Under the pieces are notes generated by a model. The model did not search any database. It was not told where the DNA came from and saw only the letters and a list, made by a program, of their open reading frames with translations. A stretch of 64,000 nucleotides of DNA from Daldinia sp. FL1419. Its lineage: Eukaryota > Ascomycota > Sordariomycetes > Xylariales > Hypoxylaceae. The position numbers and the translations under genes were made by a program. The stretch spans positions 186,001-250,000 of the forward strand of contig MU623378.1 of NCBI GenBank assembly GCA_025201765.1, given 5' to 3'. Shown here one piece after another: positions 11,838 to 24,652 of this stretch. Numbering within the stretch: position 1 is the stretch's first letter; each line of letters begins with the position of its first letter.

Positions 11838-14456
11838 GTCAAGTTAGTTTTTTGTGGCAGCGAGAGCGTAGAGAACTATAGTATAGAATTTAACTGGCCC
11901 GACGTTGGTTCGGGGTAGAGGGCGAAGGCGTTCGCGTGGTCCCTCATGTTTATGGGTTGAAAACTCTGGCGGGGAATATGGATTCTGTTCTTTCAACTTA
12001 CCTGCTTGAATTAGGATTATCTCCAAGAAACAGATCCAAACAATATCCCCTTTCTTCTGATTGCGCAAGCAGTGATTTGTCTTGGCTCCTTGTGTCTTAC
12101 TAGTTAGTTGGATGTCCTACATGTCCCATATTCTTACAATGCTATTTGATAAGCTGCTTAGGGATATCGATCAAACCCTGAATAGGTAGACGTAACCCCA
12201 TCGGCGACCTTTGTTGAGGAGAATTACGATGAGGCGTCATCCTATGTCCAGAAATCCAATATTACAACATCATTACTAACGCGGACGTCGGTATCTTCGG
12301 GAAGACCCCTCTACATCTAAATTGACGCCGGCCAGACCTTTCTTTTCCTTTTCCTTTTCTCGATTTCCCAACTCACGATTCTGTACGTTGGGCCCAACCT
12401 CCAAAGATAGCAAGTAGTTCGCCGGGGAATCATTCAAACGCGCGCTGTGTACGGACTATTACCACTGCAAAATCACATGGATACGTGATAGCGAATACAA
12501 CACCAATAATAGCCCTGCCACGATATGTCTATGCAGGGCCGTTCCACTTACATTTGACATATTCACGATTTCCACGCCGAAATTCGAAAACACTATATCA
12601 CGACATACGAAAGGCGCGTCTAGACTTGGTTTGTGGCGCCCGGCTAGGAGGTCGATAATTAAGCCTCGACAGCACGCGTCAGCGCAATTTCGTTCCTGAG
12701 CCGCGGGTGGGGACGACGATGTAAAGCTCTGCTCAGAAAGCTCTTTCTTTTACGTACTCGATGGAACAGAAGACGGGCATGCCATGGCTGACATGCTTAG
12801 GAATAAAAGCAGAGAGAATGGGGTCTATAAATGTCAAATCACGATCCAAGGCAGGAACAACCGCCCGGTCTAGGAACTAGGCGGGTCAGCCAAGGCGTTA
12901 TATGCTTACGCGCGTTATGACAGCTTGTCTGCTTGCTCGCCTTGGCGGCATTTTCTGCGTCCTCGCTTAGCGGCAGTAGTAGTAATGAAAATTCAACTCC
13001 TCGGAATATGATTAATGATGCAGCCTCCATCGTCAGATTTCGGCTTTCAGCTTCGGGCGCGTCGAGCGTCTCCTGTGCAGGAAACGATAATTTATGTCAC
13101 ATGTCGTGAAACAAGGCTGGGTTGGTACCCTGTTGCTGTCTTCCTTGCTAATAGATGCTTTAGCAAGAGGGGATTCTGAGTCAGAAATCCCCTTTCCCAC
13201 CTCTGTAGGTACGCAAAGGCAAGTTGCCACAGCAGCATCTTGCACGATGCTGTAGCCATCTCCCATGCCGGCTAAAAGCGCCTCGACCGCGCCGACATGT
13301 GGCCGACGAAAATAAATAGCTAGAGCTGGGCCGCGATTCCATACACGCATGGCTGCCTCGCTATATAAGACCATGCTGCGTCCTTTAGTCTTGGCATCGG
13401 GCGATTCGCTGCGGGATTCACGTGCAAAAGGAGGAAGAGGAAGGGAGGGAACAGCTGGACGATGAGGGAGTCCCCATTGGTTTTTTTTCGATTGGTTACA
13501 CAATGATTGGCGACATACGCCTGCCGATTGACGAAATGACTGGTTTAATTTTCCGCGCTGAAGGGGTAGATGGCGTGGTGTGGTGTGCCAGGTTAAAGTC
13601 GAGGTCGGGTGGGTTTTCTCGATCACATAGATCCGGGGTACCTTTCTGCTCTATCAACCAGGCTCGCTAGCTTAGGTAGCTACCAGCCAGCCCTTCGGTC
13701 CAGGTGGATCTGGGGAAGCGAAAAGGAATGCGGGAATGAGAGGGTCACATCGAGGCGAATTTATCCAACCGCAGAATTGGGTTCGGCGTTTAGCGAGAAG
13801 CGCCCCGGAAGACTGGAAAGGTGGTAGCGGTATGTTCGCTTCAAGAGATATCTCATTAGATTATTTCGCTTTCTAGTGAGATGGATAATCTAGAATACTG
13901 AGGTGATCGAGAGGCTTCATGTTGCCATACGGCATGTAGGCGGGCAGGTAGATAGGGGTAGTTCACCGAAATCCATCTAGCCGTAATACGTATAATGCGC
14001 TGTTGTTAAGCCAACGTAATACTGACTCAATGAACCATACACTCGGGTTCCGAGCACGACGTCGTAAGCTTAAAAAATCCAACAAGTCGGCACGGATAGC
14101 GTCGATTAGCCAGGTACTTAGATAGGTACTTAAGAGTTAGATGCAGGAACAAAATGCTGTACCGGCTGCGTCCATCCGATCTGATGAGTGCCAATCGGTT
14201 GACTATGCGAAAAGTTGATGTCGAAGGAACGAGAATGGAATTGCTTACAGGGTTAAAAGCCAATAAATTGCCAGAATGTGGTTGAACACACTTAAACTTG
14301 CCAGGTCATGAGCTGCAAGCCACAAATTGTCTGATAGGAAACAACGAGAGAAAACATCAAATCACAATGCTTTTGCGCTTTCTTCTTCGAATTAAAAATC
14401 ATGACAAGACGCAACTTCCTCAACTTACCGGCCACCCCCGGAGTACCTATCCGTCT
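11838..14456. other. long intergenic region
   Basis: About 2.6 kb without a convincing gene. The minus-strand frame 13033-13626 (197 residues) lacks conserved motifs and any splice context, and its composition is arginine/serine-rich in the manner of antisense shadows. A TATATAA lies near 13363, but only a 20-codon frame follows. Several TAGGTA-type motifs occur near 13671-13682 and 14110-14130. I see nothing further that can be supported. Confidence 0.45.
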
Positions 14457-14466
14457 ATGACGTCAT
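14457..14466. promoter_or_regulatory. CRE palindrome upstream of PAF-AH relic
   Basis: ATGACGTCAT is a perfect palindrome containing the bZIP core TGACGTCA, about 240 nt upstream of the start of the PAF-acetylhydrolase-like pseudogene. Such sites are used by fungal CREB/ATF-type factors. It may be a surviving promoter element of the broken gene. Confidence 0.35.
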
Positions 14467-14706
14467 CCCGTGTAGGCGGACCCTAGTGTCCGGGAAGTCC
14501 GTAGCGTCGTCGTTGTATAAGTGAATAAGTCAATACGTGAATTGACGTGGAATTTTGTCTTGTAAAACAGGTAGTTTCCTGTTATTTGACGAGATTCTAT
14601 ATCGAATCAAAATTTCAACTGTATTTGTGTACGCTTATTAGGGCAGCATAATGAATGCATCGTTACGAATATAGCACCTACCTACTTGACTTACTCGCAC
14701 GTAAAA

Positions 14707-16435
14707 ATGGAAGACGAAAAAAACCGAAATAGCCAACGACGGCGGCCGAGGAAATGTCCGCCGAAAGCATTCCGAGAGCAGTTATTCCATTCTCTACCCA
14801 ATTATGCCGGACCTTGCAGCGTAGGGATAGTGGAAATAGAGGTGCCGGTACGCGAGCCGCGCACGTTCTCACGTATCAAGCGCAACCATATGCATGCGCT
14901 GCGGATGGACACGGTCCTCTTCTTAATATATTATCCCTGCGACCCTTCGTCGTACGCACAGAGCAAGGGGGAAAATCCTTCTAAAGCCACGTGGTTACCG
15001 AGACCGCGCGCATTGGCAAGTAAAGGGTACGCGAAGTTCTTTGGTGTACTACGTTTACCAGTCACGGCTTATATTGCGGCAACGGCAATGTTCACTAAGC
15101 TGCCGGCTTGCCGGAATGCTAAGCTCGCCGGTGACCGCGCCGGTGAATGCGCCGGTGCTGCACCTCGTTCATCGCCTGGTACATACAGTCAAGACACATT
15201 GACTAAAAGCGGAGACAAGCCTAGATTCTTAGTTATCTTCTTCAGCTACGGTTTAGGGGGCTTTCGTACGTGCTATAGCACAACAGGCGGAGAGCTCGCT
15301 AGCAGTGGTTTTGTTGTTATTGCGGTAGAATACCGAGACGGCAGTGGTGCACGCTCATATGTTAATATCCCATCAAACGGTAGGCTAGTAGACGGTTTCA
15401 ATATTAACGCCACAAATACGAGGTACTTATAAAGTTAATTACATTCTCCCTCTAGATAATGCTCAGGATATTTCAACCCATGATGTCCGGGATGTGGACA
15501 CTGAACATAGACACGCGCAGATCAAAATGCGCATGTCTAAGAGTGAAGAGGCGTATTGTGCACTTCAACTCCCCAGCGATGGCCAAGGGGATTTGTTTAT
15601 AATAATAATTTAAGGGAAAACGGCAATGCCGGATCGAGCTCCAAAGGGCTGGAAGGTATTAATTGGTCTGATTGGGACAGTAGGCTTCTCCTGCGGAACG
15701 TCGCGACCATGGGGCACTCTCTCGGTGGAGCGACGACGGTCGAGATCGTTCGTTAGAACGATTGATTTTCGTATATTGGTCAAGGTATTCTTCTTGATGT
15801 ATGGGGGTAGGCTACCGCAAGAGTAGAAGTTACTCACCGATCCATCCACAAACCTCTCTTAGCCATTAACTCCGAAGCATTCATGCATTGGCCTTAAAAC
15901 TTTGAGATTATGTGATATCGGAGAAGAAGTGAAGCAGGGAGGGGCTACCTGCTGGATGCTCACTATCAAAGAGTCTACCCACCTTTCTCAAACCGATTTC
16001 GCTATACTGTATCCTCATTGGATGTTTTTCTTTATGAAAACAAAGGTCAATCCCAAGAGGACAGTGAGCCTGACTGTAAACCCATCTTTGTAATTTTTGA
16101 GTCGAGTTCTACCTCCTGAGTTCGTTGCCGGAAATACCTGGATCGAGGAAGGCATCCTACAGACTAAAGTTCTTATTACAGACGAGCCACCACGTGCACA
16201 TCGACCCAATGGCAAGTGGGTGGCTTCTCGACTTGGGATACTTAACGAGTTATGGATCCGTACGACTAATTGGTTCCGACGAAGAGCTAGAGTATCAGCT
16301 GTTGCTACCGATATAAAGGGCAGGCCCCTAGCAGGTTTGGTAAGCTTCCCGCTTGGAAGCGAGGTTTGGATGCACCTCAGCCCAGACGAAGAAAAGCGGC
16401 AGTATCCGATTCGGTTGAGTCGGAGCGTTACCTAA
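14707..16435 (+). pseudogene. broken PAF-acetylhydrolase-like gene
   Basis: The frame segments, read in order, match fungal platelet-activating-factor acetylhydrolase-like (group VII phospholipase A2) proteins along their whole length. An N-terminal part (14707-15432) carries ATWLPRPRALASKGYAKF, then FFSYGLGGFRT and VVIAVEYRDGSGARSYVN. A shifted segment follows (about 15428-15575). A nucleophile-elbow segment contains NVATMGHSLGGATT (about 15700-15740). Next comes KPLLAINSEAFMHWP (about 15850-15896), and the C-terminal end ENDS near 16435 after GLVSFPLGSEVWMH. Frame changes near 15428 and 15590, and in-frame stops after EIVR and in the following 40 codons, break the gene. Several stops (TGA or TAG where Arg or Gln is expected) fit C-to-T change of the RIP type. 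The GLGG oxyanion motif has Tyr where His is usual. The catalytic GHSLGG survives, but no intact product is possible. Confidence 0.82.
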
Positions 16436-19400
16436 GAAAAAGAATACAACCCACTCCCCCTGCGAGGTCTCTCGATTTGTTTCTCCCCAGTTGCTTACGT
16501 AGAAACATGAAGTAGCGAGTAGCTCTATCGTGTGCATCGGAGATACCACTCGGTGAGAGTATGCACACTCAATAAAGCCACCATCAAAATGAAGACCACG
16601 ATTGATTTTGACACTGGTGGCGGGGAAGCCAGTGAAAAAGCTGCATGTTGGTATGCCGTGCTATGTAGCGGATACAAGTTGAATCAGACTTAGCGTGACT
16701 GTTACACGACATCTCAACGACGAGCACATATGAAGCAGCGTACATAAAGCATGCAGTAATAGCGTCAAATAGCCGCTTCGCCTTAAAGTGAACAGGGATG
16801 ATGCCGACTGTGGCTCAAGAAGCCAAGACCCTATGAGGAGCAATACGAGCTGAGGCTCTCACCATTAAGGGAGATTTTTGACGCTTCAAATGTAGCCCAA
16901 TTCAGGTGGAGGATTGCAGGATCTTCTGGACATTCTCCTGTCACCCGACGGACAAGCTGGTCGTCAAGAGACGAATTCAATAGGCTCCAAATCCGTCCTT
17001 GGATAGGTACATAACGAACCATAGTGAACCACACGCTCCAGATACTTAGAATGTCGTCAGATCTCGCCCGATCCGTCCCTAAAAAAGGATAATATGCGAT
17101 GCAGTGCGATGTCACGGTTATCGAAAAAGGGGGCCGAACACTCACGAAAAGCTACCTGATTACCGGTCTAGAACGGAAGCACCTAATGAGATTTACTTAC
17201 GATAACTACAATTAACCCATCTGGACTTTTGAGTTCTTTGTATTTAATAGAGTAGTAGCTATTGTGGAATGCTTGCGTGTCGTCGACAAGGGAGAGGCTG
17301 ATAATTCATACTTCTTGCTGTCGGTTTCTAGCCGTGTTCAGATTCGATAACCCGGGGCTGTTGCCATCTCGTGGTTGCATTGCGTGCAAACCCATGTAAG
17401 GGAAAATTGACAGGCGTGGCATAATGTGGAGTTGTAGGGCAGCTAAAAAGAGGAAAAAAAAGAGAATTGAGCGTACGTCTGGCGAATCGACATCACCGTA
17501 GGGGCGCTAAACGGCTATTTCGGTTAAAATACTGCTATGAGATGGGTTCTCGTTGTGAAAATAATAAACCTTATATTTATGATTTCTTCGACGCGCGCTT
17601 GAAATCAGGAAGAGGCTGTCTTGGCATTTCCGGTTGAATACTATCTTTTTTTGACCATTCTTACTAAGAGTAGAAAAGACTTGTCGATCATGGCCTGAAT
17701 TGTGAAAGTAGCAAATAAGCCCCTCCTCCGAAGTCCAGGCTGAACGTAAAGATTCAACGGCAATGGTTTTATTTTCTAGATGGGCAGGTAGTAAATTACC
17801 TCGACGTTTTGCCACCTAAGCCGGAGGCGTTACAAAGCCGTTTGATTAAATCGCCTAGCGAGAGTTAGCTAGGTTCCTAGGGTCTATTGTGATCTGATGT
17901 CGAAGTGTTAGAGATCCGTTAATAATGTCCAAGGGGGCTGATCGCGCAAGTTTTACAAGACGTTTCGTGGTCAAGAACACGAGCTGCCACACCTGAAGAA
18001 AATATATTTTCGTTGGGGCTCGTATTATTTTGAGACGGCGCATATGTACAAATGTACATTGCCACTAACACTGCCTGTTCTAAGGTTGAATTATCTGGAA
18101 GTTGCCGCTTTATAACCAATCGGACAGTAAACTACGTAGAGACAGAGAAGCGCTAATACCCGCGGGGCAAACAACCACCTAATTCAACAGACAACTTTAA
18201 AGGCAAACTCGCGCTAGGGAGGTGGTATACATAGGTGGTGTAAATAGGTAGGTAGGTACTTACATGCATGCGTAGGTCCATACAGGTAATAGGTGTACAG
18301 TTGTCATCGGACAAAGGTACATTTGGAGGGATCTACACAGCAGCTACTAACATAAACATACCTACCTTTAATTGACAGTAAGCGCACTTGAAGAGGAAGT
18401 AGCGTTAGCTGATATGATGACATACATGTACTTATTGATCACATAGAGCTTTGTATTGATTGAATACGACTAAGAGACGTGTCAGTAAATTTAGAAAATG
18501 ACAAACAACGTGCCGAATTGCTTAGCCATTTTCTGACAAGGCAGGCATAACTGCACCTCTACCTGCATGTTGCGCCAATAGCTCGCAGACTATCTTTTTT
18601 GTTTTTTTCTGTGGTAGCAGTGGAGATCGTAAAAGATGTAGCTGGCCGAACGAGGGGATGGATATGTACCTATCTTGCGCTTATGTACCTGGTTTTAGGT
18701 AATGTCCATATAGGTTGGCTGAGGGCATACCCATGACAGTTAAATATCATATTCACTTCTGATGTAACTAATATTATTACTCTCCCTTGGACATAGTTCC
18801 TTACTAGCGTAATCAGGAATTATAGAATAATCAATTAGATATAGGCTGTTGGTCGTGGAATAGCACTCCAGTTCTAATAGTAGGAGGTTATTCTACTGGC
18901 AACTTATAGAGGAAGTACAATACTTAGTTAACTAGGTTAGGTAACTACCTCTTAGGTTAAAGTATTCCAGCAATGAAGGTGGTCAGCTACGGCACCTAGT
19001 AGGTTAGTCGGTGGACCCATAGGGCAATGTTATCCCTGCACCCGAACCTTACCAGTACCGACCGTTTTCTGTTTTTGGCATCAATTGCAGTCCACTTAGG
19101 CTCTCCAAATCCAATCGTTGCTAACCGTCGCAGCTTGTAGGTGTAAGGAAGGATCGATTCGAGCTTTAAAGCTTAGAACTGATTGCCTTAACCTAGATAG
19201 TAAGTAAGGTATATGTAAATAGACTACTCAGGTAATTAAACCGATTAGACTTGTTTGACTTGCTTTAATCAACTTGTCAAGCCACCGATAGAACGTTCCC
19301 ATTTCCCATCTCGTGTAGATCATAGGTCCACGATTGCTCCCTATTCCTTTTCTTGTATTCGGTTGGTAGCTTGCATACAATGTCTCTACCCTGAGGAGCT

Positions 19401-20240
19401 GAATGTATATTCACACAGACAGAATAGACAGGGTACATAAAAAACAAACACCTTTTTGGTTCTCGTCACCTTTTTTTTATCAATAATTCCTTCTCTTCAT
19501 CTAATTAATCTCTCTCTCTCTTAACCAATCTGACTGGACTTTAGTCCTGCCGTTCGTTTTTTTAAAGAAACATATTGAGAACGTCTTACCCGACGTTTAA
19601 TACATACGCCGCAAAGCCCCTGTATCTACTCACCTATAGCTAATCTGATCTGATCTGATCTCATCCGTCTCTTGGACCCACGACGCTTGCGAGAAGTGCG
19701 CCTCGTTCGTTAGCTCACTAAACCACCAAGGCTCTACGTTCGTGATATCTTATCCTAGTCAACTAAATGTCTTCCTTTCTTTGCTTCGTTCCAATCACTT
19801 ACTTACCGTGCTCTTAGCCTCCCCCGGTAGGTAAAAGCAGACGACTAAGCAAAAAGATCCGGTTCAGCTAATTTAGTTACTACCAGTTAAGCAAGTCCCG
19901 GGATCCAGGTATAAACCCGGGTATACGGACATACGCATCTGGAAAAGGCCAAGACAAGCGGAATATATTCTTTTTTTTTTCACCCTACTTGTACTCGAAC
20001 TCACTGCCGCTGCCGGGCCTTCTAATGGTTAGAGGGTCCGACCAGAAATAGCACTGTACAGTTGGCTTATTTTCCTACCAAACGTGCTGCATCTCGACCT
20101 GCGGCGATCCGGCCCTTTATCCCAGCGCACATTTCAAACTTCTCCCGAACAATACCTGCTATACCTAGCAACCGAGTTCCTAGCCTAGAACAATTATTAC
20201 CATTGCCTTGCCACGCACCGATTGACGCGTAATCCCCAAT
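16436..20240. other. long intergenic region
   Basis: About 3.8 kb with no supported gene. It contains clusters of the TAGGTAGGTA/TACCTA motif (18218-18290, 18900-18960), a short TGATC tandem repeat (about 19646-19661) and a T-rich/pyrimidine-rich stretch before the next gene (19460-19990). Frames such as 17507-17815 on the minus strand have no recognisable domain. The last 700 nt are likely the promoter and 5' leader of the following gene. Confidence 0.5.
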
Positions 20241-23200
20241 ATGACCAAGGTACAGAAGTCAGACCCAGGCCTTTCCTCTAGGTCTGACAGCTTTCTGAAG
20301 ATGCTGGAGCTAGAGAAAAGGTACAAGGTATGTCGATTTCTCGGCATGCAACCCTCCTTTTGGTCCCTTTTCAGACACACCATTTCCCCTTTCTCCGTTT
20401 AAATCCCTCCGCTATCCGACGCACCATTAATACGCCGCCCGCTCACGTCTTATAGATGCAACGCATTCAAGGTCATACCCCCGCGACGATCACATCGCCA
20501 AGTACAACTTCACCTTCCGCCCAGCCAAATAACCCGTTTAAGGCTCGGCGTGCAAGCGGGCATCCTCCGCTTTCGCACCAAACCCAAATAATGAAAGCCG
20601 TGCGGCGGAGCTCTGCTCTTCCTTCGCTTTCAATATCTATACCTCCAGCAGCCGAGGACCCTGCCGCACAAACGAATGGACCTCCCGGAGAGCTGCAGCC
20701 CAAAAAGGAGGAGCGCACTAAAACGGTGACATTCTCGGGACCCGGAGAAGAAGGCGACGGCGACGGCGACGGCAACGGCGGCGGCGGCGGCGATTCTTCT
20801 GATCAATCTTCTATATGTCAATCGCCTAGCTGGGAACAGTACGGCCGGAATAAAAAGAAGAAGTCCAAGAAGCGAGACGCGGACGAGGGCAAAAAAAGTG
20901 AGGAAAAATCCGCGAATACCCTGAAGAGGAAGGGGAACAAGTTGAGCAAGGTTCCGCCGCCGACCGTTCAAGGGGTTGAATCTTTGATCACGGCAGACCG
21001 CTCACAATCGGCCCCTGAGTTAGACCTGTATCTTAAATCTAACACTGCGAAATTAGATACTTCTAACCCAGCTCCGCCGAGCGAGATGGCCAACCAAAAA
21101 CTCGACAGCAAGCCGAAGAGCAAAGGCTTCTTATCTGGGTTCCGATTACAGCACGGAAACGTAGCAGCTGTCCAGAAAATCATTGATAACCAGCGAGCGA
21201 GTACTGACGGAAACCAATCAGGGACATCGCCTATGTTGAAGCCTCAGAACACTTCCTCGGCAGAGTCTAATTTTGCAAACCCTCGAAAGCCCCCTTCTAT
21301 CAGGTCGGCTATGTCGAATTCAACTCGCTCTATCTCCTCTTTGGATCAGCTACCGCCGAGCGCTCGAAATTCGTCTGGCTCAAGCCACGGGCGTTCACAA
21401 TCGTTGCTCTCTTCCACCTTAAATAAGTTGAAAGGGCCGTCCTACCTGTATTACCGCCCCGCCGAAACGTCGAATGGTATTCAATCCCAGCGCCCGAGTA
21501 GCTCCCACGAACCGGATATTACGACCAGTTGGTTGGACGACCAACCCTCAAGACGACCTGTGGTGCAACAACCAGAACGTCCAAAAGAGCGACCGCTCGC
21601 TACAGCAGAGCCTACCCAAGAGCTTCCAGAGTTTTCATTCCCACCGAAGTCCAAACGTGCTACTACTCAACCCGCGGTCGAGGTTGCCCGAAGTGCCCGG
21701 TACCAAGCCCGAATAGAAGATCCTGGAGACCCGAACGGTGGCTATGAGTCTCCGGAACCTAATTCCTATCGCGGTCGCCGTATCCAGACAGCGCAAGACC
21801 GCGCACCTACCCGAGAAATGGCCATGGAGAGAGAAAGGCGCTCTCGACCCGAGCGTGCGCCTCGGGCTCCGAGACGACCAGCCGAATACATAGATAATAG
21901 CGAGGACATTCCCCAACAAGCTGAAAAGATTCGCCGAAAACTTGAGTCGAAGTACTACGTTAAGCAGCAAGCGAACGGATATGTGCAACCACAAGTGGAA
22001 TCCTGGGAAGAATCGAAGCATAACCCGGAATTAGGGCATCATAGTCAGCAAGAATTCATAAATATCAAGGCCGAGAGGGTCGACCACCCAGAAGTCGGCG
22101 CTAGTAGAGATGAAGAAGACGATGGTGGATCTATTGGAACACACGCGTCGACGATCCGACCGGTTTCTCGGAGACAAGGACGTAACTCCCCCCCGACGGA
22201 TGGAAAGAAGCATGTTACTTTTCCATCCGGTCCAGACACAATCGGAAGAGCTGTTACGTCCGGTTCGAACGACGAAGGTGTGAATATAGCCGCTACTGTG
22301 GAACCGTCAAAGTCAAGGAAGCTAGTCGAGGTAGAGGAGGCTCTTATGACTGGGAAACCGCTACGATTAGATAGATCCGCCGAATACTCCTCCTTTGTGG
22401 GCCAGTCGTATGCTCCTCCGTCTTTAGAGCTAAGGTCACCAAATGAGGGCAAATTTCCATCGCCACGAATCGATGAAGAACCCGAGGAAGAGGACGACTT
22501 GGATCATATATTGCAGCATATCCCAGTCAGAAGAGCCAACGAGGTCGCCTCGCCGTCCGAATACCCAGGTCAAGCTATTACATCTAATGCAAACGCCGCC
22601 AGCAGGGTAACAAGACAGAAGCCAGCCAAGAACTCACCTTCTCTGTCTTCTCATTATTCCGATAGCGATGTACCGGCTCTTGAACGACTAGGTATTTCGC
22701 CAAAGGCAGCGAGGATTCTCGCGGGTATCGAAACCTCTAGCACATCCACATCTCAATCAAACACGGATCCAAGTCGAGCTAACTCCGAGAGGTCCTCGTC
22801 TTCTACATGCGACGATACCCCTCCATCGCCAATCACTCTGCCGACACCAGAAAGTTCGCGCCTGCGGTTGCAGAAAGAAGTTATGGTACCTCAAGCAGGA
22901 ATTGTAAATGCAGTCGTAGCGAAGCCAAGCGCGGATATTGAAGATAGAACTTCGCGAAGAATTTACCACCCTCCGGCTGTGGATTTACCTTCAAAGAATA
23001 CGTCGCGTTCGGCAAGTAGAGATGCGCTAGTTCAAGATGACAGCTGGAGCCGGACGGCATTGCCAATAGATCTTGAAAATGATTCCGCCGCTGCGTCTAA
23101 GTTGAATGGCCTGGCACCTAGCCCACGGCTAGTGGCAACACCCACGTCAGCTTCTTCTGCGGAGGACGTAAAAGAGACTCTGGATGAGGAAGAGCCTATT

Positions 23201-23830
23201 AGCAGAAATCCATACCCGCAATCATTGCCGTCTAGGGCCCAGTCCGCTCTCGATGTCCATTCAACAAATTTCTTGCCGGATCTCAGACATCAGCCTTTGC
23301 AGCAAAAGAAAGCCAAAGGTACAGCAATTTCTGCCAGTCTACCTAACTCTCCGCCACCAGAATTAGTCGACGGTGCCCCTCGAAAATCGGCATTGAGAGC
23401 ATCTCGAAAAAACAGCGCGAACAGTGACGAATCTTCCACAGTAGTCTCTCCCGGTGCCGCTTATCTCCAAGAAGCCCGAAAAGCCGCTCCGGTTCCGCCC
23501 GCCTCTACGTCTAGGGCTTTAAGACCGCATTATGCACACAAGAATTCATCCACTAGCATCAAGAGCGCTGGTACGCCGGAGGGTCGATCGGAGCCCTTGG
23601 CTAAAATGCTAGTGGAGTGCTGCAGCTGCAAGTTCTTTCATGACATGCCCTCGAGGGTATACGAATGTATGGCTAAGCCCGATTCGCTCGTGGAGGACAA
23701 ATTGCTTGGCGTTTCAGCCACCATCACCACGATGGTCAAGTGCCCGTGGTGCGGGCACGGCATGAGTACCCAGTGCTGTTCCGGCTACGCTGCAGTAGTC
23801 TACCTCAAAGAAAAGCTCCACGGGAAATAA
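20241..23830 (+). CDS. large disordered protein with conserved Cys-rich C-terminal domain
   Basis: Unnamed conserved filamentous-fungal protein. Exon 1 (20241-20327) reads MTKVQKSDPGLSSRSDSF and ends in KRYK at a GTATGT donor. A 128-nt intron (20328-20455) joins it in phase to a single long exon, giving 1153 residues. A start at the internal Met (20456) would lose a clean spliced leader, so I chose 20241. Residues 30 to about 1070 are low-complexity: Ser, Pro, Glu and charged, with an Asp/Gly run encoded by GGCGAC repeats near 20753-20790. The last 75 residues are different. They carry ECCSCKFFHDMPSRVYEC and, about 35 residues on, KCPWCGHGMSTQCC, a pattern of paired Cys and His suited to zinc binding. 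The sequence gives no enzyme motif or membrane segment. I infer a scaffold or regulatory role but cannot name it. Confidence 0.85.
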
Positions 23831-24652
23831 GAAGGATAATAAAGTATCCCCTGAGACGTCCCCCCCCCCCAAAATTGGTTCGAGTTATAGCTTCAAGGAC
23901 AGATCCGAGTCACTCCTTGCAAATGTAGAGAAATCCCTTTTTCCAGTTTTCTTTGTAACCAACCACCGAGTTAGCCCGCATCCTCTTTGCATATTTCCTT
24001 TTCTTTTAGCTCAGGCATCAAGCTCGTCTTAAAGATCCTATGTTTTGTTGCATTATCAGAATCAGCTTCGGAGTAAGATAGCTGAAAAAGTTTTGGGTGG
24101 TTTAATTTTGGGGTTTTAAAATCGAATGATATCCTCTTGCGCTTCGTGCCGAGATCCAAGAGCATGGTCGACCCAGGCTCACGATACGTGTCATTCTACA
24201 AATCTGTATACTAGATGAGCACACAAGAAAGGCAGTGAGCCGATAAGGATGTGAATACGAATAAATACCTGTGGAAACGAGCAGTTGATTGATCTTGGTT
24301 TAACAATATATCGTTGTGACCCGGCAGTATGGTACTGTATACTCGAAAGGCTTTTATATAGGTAACTAGGAATGATAAAATGTTGACTTGATCAGCATGC
24401 ATCAAGCTTTTCTAGGAGATGGCCATGTTTTCCCGGTATTTATATTATGAAATGCAAGAATTGGTAAAAGCTTCTGACCACGGGTCCTGTTTTCAACACG
24501 CATCAGATGCTCAGTCCTTGGCTTCGCGGTCAAAACGGATCTATACATCAGTGCACCTAATAACTGCTAAATCATGGACCTCGCTCAACACTACCATGCA
24601 CAACGCTAAGCAACAAAATAACTAGCCCTCCCACCTGAACCTGGCTACCGCT
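23831..24652. other. intergenic between convergent genes
   Basis: The 3' ends of the upstream gene (+) and the NmrA-like gene (-) face each other here. An uninterrupted C tract lies at about 23860-23870. No gene is supported. Confidence 0.6.

Noticed and set aside
13033..13626. 197-residue minus-strand open frame
   Set aside because: No domain, no conserved motif, no splice context, and Arg/Ser-rich composition as expected of a chance frame in GC-moderate DNA.
16831..17815. Minus-strand frames of about 100 residues
   Set aside because: No family resemblance, no intron signals linking them and no promoter features; likely chance frames.
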